Below, piece after piece: positions 5,414 to 13,400 of a DNA stretch of 13,400 bases (position 1 is its first letter; every line of letters begins with the position of its first letter). Made by a program: the position numbers and the translations under genes. The DNA comes from Acidobacteriota bacterium. GTDB taxonomy: Bacteria; Acidobacteriota; Aminicenantia; Aminicenantales; Aminicenantaceae. The stretch is taken from assembly GCA_030609975.1 (NCBI GenBank), contig JAUWSR010000068.1:1-13400 (forward strand), given 5' to 3'. The notes below the pieces were generated by a model. That model did no database searches. It was not told the origin of the DNA and saw nothing but the letters and a program-made list of their open reading frames with translations.

Positions 5414-7748
5414 TAAATAGCAGATAGAGCCCGACCAGTCCAAAAATGAGATTGGGGCCCCAGGCCGCGAGGAAGGGGCTCAAAAAGTTCGCATAGCCCA
5501 GTTCCCGGAAAACCCCCACCGCTACCCAGTAGACCACCGCAATACCGACGCTCAATCCGATGCCAAAGAGAGTACCGCGCTTCCCCATAGAAAAGGCAAA
5601 GGGGATCCCCAGGAACACCATGACCAGACTGACCAAGGGAAAAGAAATCTTGTAATGCAGGTCCACCTGGAACCGAACGGTATCGAATCCCCGCAGATCG
5701 ATCGCCTGGATGTATTGACGGAGTTCCGCATAGCGCATTTGAGAGGGCTCCCGCCATTCCCTTAAGAAATAAGATTTATCCTCTGCCAGTTTGAATCCCA
5801 TATGCTCCCGCCTAACAAAACTACGGGGAAGATTGCCCTCAAAATCCCGGTACCAGCAGTTCACAAGCGAAAGTTCCTGTCCCTCAAGGAAGCCTTTTTC
5901 CGCATAGATCCTGCGTTTAAAGGTCCACTCAGAGAGATCCAGGTCATAGATCGACAGTTGGCTGAAGCCTTCCGTCAAGGGATCGAAGTAGCGGTAATGA
6001 TAGATGCGGTCTCGGCCACGCCCCATTACCCAACGCCGGTTGGTTTGGATATAGCTGCGGGGTGGTTTGTCTTCGATTTTGTTCCAGAGATCCTCGGCCT
6101 TGCGGTTGGTAGAAGGGAGAACATTTTCTTGGAGATAGAAAGAAGAGAAGCTCACCGCAGCCGCCAGCACCGCCACCGGCAATACCACACGGTAAAGGCT
6201 TATGCCACAGGCCTTCATGGCCGTCACCTCATTGGACTTGGTCAGCAGCCCCAGACATAAAAGCGTCGAGACCATGGCCGTCACCGGCAGAACATAATGC
6301 ACGAACTCCGGGATGCGGTACCAAAGATACTCGAGGAACATCGCCAAGGATTTATTGTGTTCATAAACGGTATCGATGCTGTCAAAAAAGGTGATGATCA
6401 CAAAGATCGACAGCATGCTGAAAAAACCCAGGACAAATATCGCCAGATACTTCCGAATGATGTAGCGGTCCAGGATATTCGGGAACCAGATATAAAACCG
6501 GGGCAATCGCCGGGAGGGGCTTTTTGGTTTTGGGGAGACCTCCCGTTGGCTTTGGCGGCGAAAGATCCCCCGAAAGGGAAGAGAGGGAAAAAGGGATGAT
6601 TCTTTGTGGGAGACCAAGAAGATATACAACCCGATCACGCTCAAGATGATGTTGGCACCCCACATCCCCAACCAGGGCATAAGCCGGCCGTCCATCGCTT
6701 GGTTTTCTCCCGCCGTGATCAAGACATAATAGAAGATGATGATCACAATGCTGATGGTAAAACCGCTGGTGCGGCCCCCTTTGCGTGTAGTGGCGCCCAA
6801 GGCGACCCCCAGGAAGGCAAATATGAAACAGGCCATAGGGAGCGCAAACTTCTTATGGATCTCGATCGAATGCGCCCGCAGGTCGCGATGTTTGAGCGAC
6901 AGCATGGGCTTTTCACCCGGGGTTTGTTGCATCTGGTCTATTTCCGCCTGAATCAACGCCGAATCTATCCACAATTCCCGGATATCTTTTTCCCGAACCC
7001 GTTTTGAAGTCGAGATCGAGGCAAAGAAATTTCCCACCTCGAGCTCGAATTCACGATGATCGAATTCCGTAACGCTATATTTCTCCGGTTCGGCAGCATG
7101 GTAGGAATGGATAGCACCGTTAAAAAGCTCCAGAGTAGCACGCCTCTCCTCAGCAAACATGTTAAAACGGCCGGTCTCGGCAAAAGCCACGCGGGAATCA
7201 CGACCGGGTTCGGCACGATGGACAAAGATATTTTTCCAGGTCTTATCTCGGTCGATGTCCTGGATATAGATCATGGTGTAAGGAATGGACTCGATGAATT
7301 CTCGGGGACTGAGCGTAAACTGCACCTTGGCCAAGACCGAATTGGCCAGGGTCTGGATAAATTTGTAGTTGGAGCGGGGGGCGCTGTAGAGTGTTAGAAA
7401 GGAGGTCAGCAGCCAACCGCAAAAGGAAAATAAAAGAACGGGCCGCAGCAGTCGTTTGTTGCTGATCCCCAGTGTTTTGAAGGCCGTGATCTCGGTATCT
7501 GAAGACATCCTGCTCAACCCTCCCAGAATGCCCATGAGCACGGACATGGGGACGGTGAAAGCCAATACCGAAGGCAGAAGATGCACCAGGAGAGAAAGCA
7601 CGGTCTTCAGTTCTACACCGCGATCGATGAACATCTGGGAGAGCAGAAGGATCTGGTTCATCAAAAGCACAAACGTGTATACAAGCAGCCCGACAAAAAA
7701 GGGAGGGAAGATCTCCTTCAGAATATAACGGTCGAATAGTTTAATCAC
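5400..7748 (-). CDS. lptFG: LptF-LptG fusion, lipopolysaccharide export ABC transporter permease
   Basis: One uninterrupted 782-residue frame contains two complete YjgP/YjgQ permeases. The first (about 1-382) starts FDRYILKEIFPPFFVGLLVY, with membrane segments near 13-38, 50-77 and 102-122, a periplasmic beta-jellyroll at about 123-302, and segments near 303-321, 331-348 and 361-380. A basic linker (383-422) follows. The second (about 423-782) starts ILDRYIIRKYLAIFVL and has the same plan, with a jellyroll at about 540-700. By family, LptF and LptG pair in the inner membrane with the ATPase LptB2 to extract lipopolysaccharide and pass it to the LptC/LptA bridge. Usually they are separate proteins of about 360 residues. 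The start is GTG at 7748 with little Shine-Dalgarno; the first ATG would remove TM1. No lptB, lptA or lptC is nearby. It is transcribed from its own promoter and not clearly with groEL. Confidence 0.92.
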   Translation of the reverse strand: MIKLFDRYILKEIFPPFFVGLLVYTFVLLMNQILLLSQMFIDRGVELKTVLSLLVHLLPSVLAFTVPMSVLMGILGGLSRMSSDTEITAFKTLGISNKRLLRPVLLFSFCGWLLTSFLTLYSAPRSNYKFIQTLANSVLAKVQFTLSPREFIESIPYTMIYIQDIDRDKTWKNIFVHRAEPGRDSRVAFAETGRFNMFAEERRATLELFNGAIHSYHAAEPEKYSVTEFDHREFELEVGNFFASISTSKRVREKDIRELWIDSALIQAEIDQMQQTPGEKPMLSLKHRDLRAHSIEIHKKFALPMACFIFAFLGVALGATTRKGGRTSGFTISIVIIIFYYVLITAGENQAMDGRLMPWLGMWGANIILSVIGLYIFLVSHKESSLFPSLPFRGIFRRQSQREVSPKPKSPSRRLPRFYIWFPNILDRYIIRKYLAIFVLGFFSMLSIFVIITFFDSIDTVYEHNKSLAMFLEYLWYRIPEFVHYVLPVTAMVSTLLCLGLLTKSNEVTAMKACGISLYRVVLPVAVLAAAVSFSSFYLQENVLPSTNRKAEDLWNKIEDKPPRSYIQTNRRWVMGRGRDRIYHYRYFDPLTEGFSQLSIYDLDLSEWTFKRRIYAEKGFLEGQELSLVNCWYRDFEGNLPRSFVRREHMGFKLAEDKSYFLREWREPSQMRYAELRQYIQAIDLRGFDTVRFQVDLHYKISFPLVSLVMVFLGIPFAFSMGKRGTLFGIGLSVGIAVVYWVAVGVFRELGYANFLSPFLAAWGPNLIFGLVGLYLLFTLRT

Positions 7749-7763
7749 TTCGTAACCAGCGAA

Positions 7764-7792
7764 ATTTTACCACGGCCCCAGGGTCCAGTCAA
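7764..7792 (-). promoter_or_regulatory. Sigma-70 promoter of lptFG
   Basis: On the minus strand TTGACT (7792-7787) and TAAAAT (7769-7764) are separated by 17 bases. The start site would be near 7757, giving a leader of only about 9 bases before the GTG. It lies just past the groEL terminator, so lptFG is likely a separate transcription unit. Confidence 0.65.
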
Positions 7793-7815
7793 TCCGAGGG
7801 AAGGGCCGGGTTCAG

Positions 7816-7846
7816 AAAAAAAAAGCCCCGGACCGAAGTCCGGGGC
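7816..7846 (-). terminator. Intrinsic terminator of the groES-groEL operon
   Basis: On the minus strand a perfect 9-bp GC-rich stem (GCCCCGGAC / GTCCGGGGC) is closed by a TTCG tetraloop and followed at once by nine T. It lies about 30 bases after the groEL stop codon. This is a textbook Rho-independent terminator in the minus direction. Confidence 0.95.
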
Positions 7847-7875
7847 TTGAGTTTTCAGTTTTAGCCTGAAAAGGC

Positions 7876-9513
<1,638 letters not shown>

Positions 9514-9798
9514 CTAGCTTACAATCGCTAAGATTTCTTCTTCGCGTACGATGACAAGCTCTTCACCGTCGATGGTCACTTCCGTACCACTGAACTTTCC
9601 GATGAGAACCTTGTCTCCGGCCTTCACTTCCAGGGGAATAACCTTTCCGTCTTCCAAACGGCCTTTGCCAATAGCAATGACCTCAGCTTCTAAAGGTTTT
9701 TCTTTTGCGGTATCTGGTATTATAATGCCGCCCTGCTTAACGTCTTGTTCTTCCGCACGTTTCAGAAGAACTCTGTCATATAAAGGTGTCACCTTCAT
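9514..9798 (-). CDS. groES: Co-chaperonin GroES (Hsp10)
   Basis: This 94-residue co-chaperonin has the usual length. GroES caps the GroEL ring as a seven-membered dome. Visible features are the start [17 protein letters not shown], the mobile loop with [13 protein letters not shown] (23-35; most relatives have GGIVLP), [29 protein letters not shown] and the end EEEILAIV. The ATG is preceded by AAGGAGG. It is the first gene of the operon, transcribed from 9864-9892 with a leader of about 58 bases that contains one CIRCE copy. Confidence 0.99.
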   Translation of the reverse strand: MKVTPLYDRVLLKRAEEQDVKQGGIIIPDTAKEKPLEAEVIAIGKGRLEDGKVIPLEVKAGDKVLIGKFSGTEVTIDGEELVIVREEEILAIVS

Positions 9799-9838
9799 TT
9801 GAACCTCCTTGTGTAATTTGATAATAGATGACTTATTA

Positions 9839-9865
9839 TTAGCAGTTAAACTGCACGAGTGCTAA
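9839..9865 (-). promoter_or_regulatory. CIRCE operator, promoter-proximal copy (HrcA site)
   Basis: The half sites on the plus strand are TTAGCAGTT-N9-GAGTGCTAA, against the consensus TTAGCACTC-N9-GAGTGCTAA: one arm is perfect and the other has two mismatches. The element overlaps the -10 box and the predicted start site, so HrcA bound here would block groES transcription. It would also be present in the mRNA leader. Confidence 0.88.
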
Positions 9866-9892
9866 TATAAAGAATTCCGCCCCCGTTGTCAA
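9864..9892 (-). promoter_or_regulatory. Sigma-70 promoter of groES-groEL
   Basis: On the minus strand a perfect TTGACA (9892-9887) and TATATT (9869-9864) are separated by 17 bases. The start site would be near 9857, inside the proximal CIRCE copy. A second CIRCE copy lies 18 bases upstream of the -35 box, so the promoter is bracketed by two repressor sites. Confidence 0.92.
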
Positions 9893-9909
9893 GCAATATA
9901 TTCAAAATA

Positions 9910-9936
9910 TTAGCACTCTATCACAGCGAGTGCTAC
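9910..9936 (-). promoter_or_regulatory. CIRCE operator, distal copy (HrcA site)
   Basis: The plus strand reads TTAGCACTC-N9-GAGTGCTAC, matching the consensus at all but the last base. It lies upstream of the -35 box and 15 bases after the stop codon of the small regulator gene, so its dyad would also form in any transcript reading out of that gene. Confidence 0.92.
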
Positions 9937-9951
9937 TTAGCGGCCAGTCCG

Positions 9952-10179
9952 CTATTCTAGATTCAGAGCTTTGCAGAGGTTGTGGAGGGTGTTGCGGTGG
10001 ATACCAAGGGCTTTGGCCATGCGGGTTTTATTGCCGTTGTATTTTTTCCGGGCCGTTTCAATATAGAGCGTCTCAAACTCCTTTAGCGCCTCCCGCAAAG
10101 GCAGCTCATTATCCACGAGATCGTTTATCAAATATTCCAACTTTTGGTGGATGGAGATCTTTTTATATTCTTTCGACAT
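9952..10179 (-). CDS. Small Fis-type helix-turn-helix DNA-binding protein
   Basis: This 75-residue protein starts with ATG at 10179, preceded by GAGGCAAGG. A longer frame reading back to 10401 exists but only shadows cvpA. Residues about 11-47 are helical, and residues 49-72 (GNKTRMAKALGIHRNTLHNL, then CKAL) form the Fis/NtrC C-terminal helix-turn-helix (HTH_8). No receiver or AAA+ domain is present, so it is not an activator by itself. Proteins of this kind bind and bend DNA as dimers; its targets are unknown. It overlaps the end of cvpA by 17 bases, which suggests coupled translation. A 6-bp hairpin (9938-9954) sits on its stop codon without a T-tract. It could be a nucleoid-like factor or a local regulator. 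Confidence 0.85.
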   Translation of the reverse strand: MSKEYKKISIHQKLEYLINDLVDNELPLREALKEFETLYIETARKKYNGNKTRMAKALGIHRNTLHNLCKALNLE

Positions 10180-10699
10180 CCTTGCCTCGATTTTCAAAGA
10201 TTTCCTTATAAGCCTTAATAAAGGCCTCTTTAACCTCACGGGGGATAAGGTCGATGACCGACCTGGTGATAACGATACAGTGAGGAGACAGCGCAGAACC
10301 ACGCAGGGCTTCGTTATTGACAGGAAAGACCAACATGGCAAAAACCAAGATGCCACAGAGCAGTGTCCCCTTGAGCAGTCCCAGCACACCGCCCAACACA
10401 TGGTTCAGAAATTTAAGCGGTCCTTTCATGGCCTTGGTAAAAAGTCGACCCGTCACCCACCCTATCATCAGCAGAAGCAGAAAAATTGTGGAAAAACTTA
10501 AAAAATCTCGCGTGGTCTCGTTTTTCAACAAGAGATGAATCGCTCCCGAAAGGTAGGGATAAAAGGCCAGCGCCACAAACAATCCCACCAGCGCGGCCAG
10601 CACCCCCACGATTTGCCGGACCAGACCTTTTATGATACCGATAACAAAGGCTGCGACTAAGATCAAGATCAGAATAACATCGAGCCAATTAAAACCCAT
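10163..10699 (-). CDS. cvpA: CvpA family membrane protein
   Basis: This 178-residue inner-membrane protein has four hydrophobic segments near residues 7-24, 28-50, 66-85 and 101-126. It has the family pattern WLDVILILILVAAFVIGIIK, then GLVRQIVG at the start and LNHVLGGVLGLLKG before the last segment. The C-terminus is charged and cytosolic or periplasmic. CvpA was named for colicin V production in E. coli and is linked to envelope stress, but its molecular role is not settled. The ATG follows the upstream gene's stop directly (TAGATG), with an AAAGGAGG site inside that gene, so the genes are probably co-translated. Identity rests on topology and these motifs, not on catalytic residues. Confidence 0.85.
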   Translation of the reverse strand: MGFNWLDVILILILVAAFVIGIIKGLVRQIVGVLAALVGLFVALAFYPYLSGAIHLLLKNETTRDFLSFSTIFLLLLMIGWVTGRLFTKAMKGPLKFLNHVLGGVLGLLKGTLLCGILVFAMLVFPVNNEALRGSALSPHCIVITRSVIDLIPREVKEAFIKAYKEIFENRGKDVERI

Positions 10700-11581
10700 C
10701 TATGGCCTCCTTTGTCTGAGTTTCTCCAACATACTGATATCCCCATCTTTAATACGGCCGAAAGGAATATGAGGTTTTATGGAGCCATGAAAATCCGAAC
10801 CGGCTGTCGGCACTAGATCAAAGTCAGCCGCCCAGGCACGGTACTGCTGGATTTGAGACTCATCATGGTAGGTCGTGTACACTTCCAACCCCTCGAGCCC
10901 AAACTCCCGCAGAAGAGACAGGTCCGTTCGGGTAACTTGTTGAAAGGGAGCACCCGGGTGAGCCAAAACAGGCACAGCTCCAGTTTCCGGGACAATTTTT
11001 AGCACCTCGAGCAACGGGATATTCTGCCTGGGCACAAAGGCAGGTTTCCCCTCGGCAAAAAAATCTTTATAGAAAGCATAGGGAGCGGACATTACGTTCT
11101 CAGCAGAAAAGTATTTGACCAGCGAAGGATCCTCCGCTTTTTTTCCCTTCTTTAGCAGGACCTGAGCGATGGTGACCCCGAGGGGAGAAAAAGGAGCGGA
11201 TGCCTTCCAGACCTCTTCCCATTGCAGGTCAAAGCCCAGTTCCTGAAGTTTGGCCACACGAGCCTGGGCTTCCAAGATCCGGCCTTCGGCTACACGGGCA
11301 ACGAGATCGCCCAAGACCTTTGATGTCCAATCGATGAAGGGCAAAAGCAGATGGAATTCCCTCTTTTCAAAGAGGGTCGTGAGCTCAATACTGGGGATGA
11401 TCTCCACTCCCATTTTTTCCCCATGCCGGAGTGTCTCCGGATAAGCGGCTGTGGTATCATGGTCGCTGATGGAGATGGCGGCAAACCCCTGCTCGTGGGC
11501 AAGGCGCACCAAATGGAAGGGCGTAAAATCGCCGTCACTGCTGTTACAGGAATGGATATGGAGGTCGACAGGACCGGGCAT
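10700..11581 (-). CDS. PHP-domain phosphoesterase, TrpH/YciV (RNase AM-like) family
   Basis: This 293-residue protein has a full set of PHP metal ligands: DLHIHS (start of the domain), SDHDT, the glutamate in PSIELTT, the histidine in FHLLLP, LAHPG and GSDFHG. An insertion domain of about 100 residues between FHLLLP and LAHPG is typical of the TrpH/YciV group. E. coli YciV (RNase AM) is a 5'-3' exonuclease that matures rRNA 5' ends, and others hydrolyse 3',5'-bisphosphonucleotides. Which applies here cannot be told. The ATG at 11581 overlaps the purC stop as TGATG; a GTG one codon earlier is also possible. It is not related by position to the PHP relic at 2090. Confidence 0.92.
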   Translation of the reverse strand: MPGPVDLHIHSCNSSDGDFTPFHLVRLAHEQGFAAISISDHDTTAAYPETLRHGEKMGVEIIPSIELTTLFEKREFHLLLPFIDWTSKVLGDLVARVAEGRILEAQARVAKLQELGFDLQWEEVWKASAPFSPLGVTIAQVLLKKGKKAEDPSLVKYFSAENVMSAPYAFYKDFFAEGKPAFVPRQNIPLLEVLKIVPETGAVPVLAHPGAPFQQVTRTDLSLLREFGLEGLEVYTTYHDESQIQQYRAWAADFDLVPTAGSDFHGSIKPHIPFGRIKDGDISMLEKLRQRRP

Positions 11582-12468
11582 CACAATTCATCTTTTCCAC
11601 TCAGAAGCCGGAAGATCTCACGGTACCTCTCCCCTGTCTGCTGGATGATGTCATCGGGCAGTTCCGGCGGAGCGGACTGTTTGTCCCAATCCGTACCCTC
11701 CAGATAATCCCGCACAAACTGCTTGTCCAGGCTGGCCTGCGATATTCCTGGGGTATAGGTGGAGACCGGCCAGAAGCGTGAAGAATCCGGAGTAAAGATC
11801 TCATCCACCAGGATCAACTCTCCTTCCTGCAGCCCGAATTCAAACTTGGTGTCTGCGATGATGATGCCTTTCGAGAGGGCGTGTAAGGCAGCTTTCTGAT
11901 AAAGTTCGATACTGACCCTTTTCACCTTTTGAGCCATTTCTTCACCGATGATCTTCTGCATTTCTTGGTAAGAGATGTTGATGTCGTGCCCTTCCTCGGC
12001 TTTGGTCGCGGGCGTAAAAATTGGCTCCTCCAAACGGTCGCAGAGCTTCAACCCGGAGGGAAGTTTAATCCCGCTGGTCTTACCCGTGGCAAGGTAATCC
12101 TTCCATCCGGATCCCGCCAGGTATCCTCTCACCACACATTCCACCGGAAAAACTTCAGTCCTCTTAACGAGCATGGAACGTTTATCCAGCAGGGTTCGAT
12201 GTTGTTGCAGTACTAAAGGAAAATCATCGACATCGGTAGAGAGCAGGTGATTGGGACAGACCAAGGAGGTATATTCAAACCAGAACTTAGATATCTGGGT
12301 TAGGACCTTGCCTTTATCAGGAATGAGAGAAGGAAGCACATAGTCGAAGGCGGAGATCCGATCAGATGCGATCACCAAAAGTTTATCTTCGACCTCGTAA
12401 ACATCTCTCACTTGTCCTTTTTTGAAAAGCTCTAGTTCAGGAATATTGATCTCTGACACTTCATTCAT
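11581..12468 (-). CDS. purC: Phosphoribosylaminoimidazole-succinocarboxamide synthase (SAICAR synthetase)
   Basis: The enzyme joins CAIR and aspartate using ATP to make SAICAR in purine synthesis. At 295 residues it is of the longer form, similar in length to the yeast enzyme. Motifs in order are KKGQVRDVYEV (16-26, phosphate lid), ASDRISAFDYVLP (34-46), VVRGYLAGSGWKDY (112-125), FTPATKAEEGHDINIS (151-166), IADTKFEFG (204-212) and VDEIFTPDSSRFW (221-233). All are intact. The ATG is preceded by GTGAGG. The gene starts 40 bases after pgeF. A TATAAT-like box exists in that gap but lacks a matching -35, so co-transcription with pgeF is likely. No other pur gene is nearby. Confidence 0.97.
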   Translation of the reverse strand: MNEVSEINIPELELFKKGQVRDVYEVEDKLLVIASDRISAFDYVLPSLIPDKGKVLTQISKFWFEYTSLVCPNHLLSTDVDDFPLVLQQHRTLLDKRSMLVKRTEVFPVECVVRGYLAGSGWKDYLATGKTSGIKLPSGLKLCDRLEEPIFTPATKAEEGHDINISYQEMQKIIGEEMAQKVKRVSIELYQKAALHALSKGIIIADTKFEFGLQEGELILVDEIFTPDSSRFWPVSTYTPGISQASLDKQFVRDYLEGTDWDKQSAPPELPDDIIQQTGERYREIFRLLSGKDEL

Positions 12469-12508
12469 CTTAACCTCACAATTTTACAAGATTATATTTC
12501 AACAACGC

Positions 12509-13189
12509 CTAGAGCAGGCCTATAAAATTCAAAAGCCTTCCTGCTTCTAGGTGCTCCCGCCTGTATGAGTATAAATTTTTTTCACAGTGGGTGCAACCGG
12601 TAACCGAAAAAACGTTCTCGACTTGAACTCCACATTCCAACAGTTGATTTCGATTGGCCAGTTTCAAGTCAAAAAAGTATTTTCCCGGCGTTTGCGGATG
12701 GGACCGGAACAGCCCTTTTTCCAATCCTGCCTCCCCAAAACACTCTCTGACATCTTCGCCCACTTCATAACAATCCGGTCCGATGCTGGGCCCCAAAACT
12801 ACCAGTAGATCTGCCGCCTCACTGTCAAAAACATCGCTCATTTTCCGTACAACCTTCGCCAGCAAACGTTTGCTTGTCCCCCGCCAGCCACAGTGGACAG
12901 CAGCGATGAGCTTCTGCCTTTCATCCAGGACCAGCACAGGCAAACAGTCCGCGGTTTTAATCGTTAACAGCAGCCCGGATGAGGTGGTCAGCATAGCGTC
13001 ACCACGCAACTGTGTTTCAGGAGGCTCGGCCAATACATGGATACAGTCGGAGTGGATTTGATCCAGCAGCACCAGATCGAGGTCCTTTTTCCCCGCTTGA
13101 ACCCTGAGGTTCTCCTGACTGAGCTCTCTGGTCCCAAACCCATGCCAAACATACGGGATCTTCTCAAACCGGGGGACCGTGATATGCAT
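12509..13189 (-). CDS. pgeF: Peptidoglycan editing factor PgeF (YfiH/YlmD, laccase-domain family)
   Basis: This 226-residue protein is of the multicopper 'polyphenol oxidase' YfiH family. Metal ligands are visible in QIHSD (His46), KTADCLPVLV (Cys82) and AAVHCGWRGT (His99). The C-terminal signature is GCTHCEKNLYSYRRE (198-212), and LGPSIGPDCYEVG lies between. In E. coli, PgeF removes wrongly built cell-wall precursors carrying L-Ser in place of L-Ala; related proteins have purine nucleoside phosphorylase or deaminase activity. The second activity would fit its place next to purC, but that is inference. The ATG at 13189 has a weak GAGAG site and follows the upstream stop by 23 bases. Confidence 0.93.
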   Translation of the reverse strand: MHITVPRFEKIPYVWHGFGTRELSQENLRVQAGKKDLDLVLLDQIHSDCIHVLAEPPETQLRGDAMLTTSSGLLLTIKTADCLPVLVLDERQKLIAAVHCGWRGTSKRLLAKVVRKMSDVFDSEAADLLVVLGPSIGPDCYEVGEDVRECFGEAGLEKGLFRSHPQTPGKYFFDLKLANRNQLLECGVQVENVFSVTGCTHCEKNLYSYRREHLEAGRLLNFIGLL

Positions 13190-13212
13190 GTTTCTCTCAA
13201 TATCAGGTAAGC

Positions 13213-13400
13213 TCAGTCCGGTGTGGAAAAAGCCTCGAAAGTGAAGCTGCGATAGTGCTCGATCACATCCTGCACCAAAACATCTTTCTCCAGTTTGAGG
13301 AGGTCCTCCCTTGGTACATCCGGCATGAACTTCTCGTCATTCTCTTCGAAGGGGCTGGACTTGTTCTTTCTCCCACGAATCCGCAGCTTCAGATCCAGCT
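13213..13400 (-). CDS. C-terminal end of an unidentified protein (partial, N-terminus outside window)
   Basis: The minus strand is open from the right edge to a TGA at 13213-13215 and gives 61 residues. They are charged and probably helical, with LKLRIRGRKN near the edge, VPREDLLKLEKDVLVQD in the middle and FTFEAFSTPD at the end. Codon use resembles the neighbours, and the stop is 23 bases before pgeF, so it is likely the preceding gene of the same operon. I do not recognise the family. Confidence 0.7.
   Translation of the reverse strand, partial: LDLKLRIRGRKNKSSPFEENDEKFMPDVPREDLLKLEKDVLVQDVIEHYRSFTFEAFSTPD

Noticed and set aside
9910..9936. Distal CIRCE dyad as a terminator for the cvpA-HTH operon
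   Set aside because: The arms and N9 spacing match the HrcA operator, and there is no proper T-tract after it on the minus strand.
10180..10401. N-terminal extension of the small helix-turn-helix protein
   Set aside because: The extension reads through cvpA in another frame and gives a cysteine/serine-rich sequence without a fold. The ATG at 10179 has a ribosome site and gives a normal Fis-type length.

Overview
The window is 13.4 kb of bacterial chromosome with roughly balanced base composition. It carries housekeeping genes and one degraded, regulation-rich intergenic region. The organism is probably a Gram-negative (diderm) bacterium: it has a TonB-dependent outer-membrane receptor with an N-terminal carboxypeptidase-like domain and an LptF-LptG lipopolysaccharide export permease. 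Receptors of this type are typical of Acidobacteriota, Candidatus Aminicenantes and relatives. That placement is inference and no marker gene here settles it. I saw no CRISPR array, rRNA, tRNA, transposase or phage gene.

Layout. (1) 1-1640, minus: the N-terminal 546 codons of the TonB-dependent receptor, starting at TTG and running off the left edge. (2) 1641-2089: a long regulatory stretch with a near-consensus sigma-54 promoter, an upstream palindrome placed like an activator site, a structured leader with an orphan Shine-Dalgarno sequence, and a degenerate palindromic repeat. (3) 2090-2502, plus: remains of an endonuclease Q-type PHP gene that lost its middle. (4) 2572-4590, plus: a ClC-family anion transporter with CBS and RCK_C domains. 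(5) 4591-4906: a gap with nested inverted repeats and a sigma-70 promoter. (6) 4907-5392, plus: a bifunctional-nuclease-domain (DUF151) protein. (7) 5400-7748, minus: a single-chain LptF-LptG fusion with its own promoter. (8) 7816-9936, minus: groES-groEL with a strong promoter, two CIRCE operators and a UUCG-loop terminator. (9) 9952-13400, minus: a tightly packed cluster reading, in transcription order, unknown protein (partial), pgeF, purC, PHP phosphoesterase, cvpA and a small Fis-type DNA-binding protein.

How it works together. The chaperonin operon looks like textbook HrcA control. The cluster upstream of it is probably co-transcribed, because its genes overlap or abut, and it mixes purine synthesis, cell-wall quality control, RNA/nucleotide processing and a small regulator. 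Nothing here forms an obvious new multi-gene system. The strongest unusual signals are the sigma-54-driven receptor with its long structured leader, the endonuclease Q relic, the LptFG fusion, and the ClC protein with a channel-like residue at the internal glutamate position and a C-terminal RCK_C domain.
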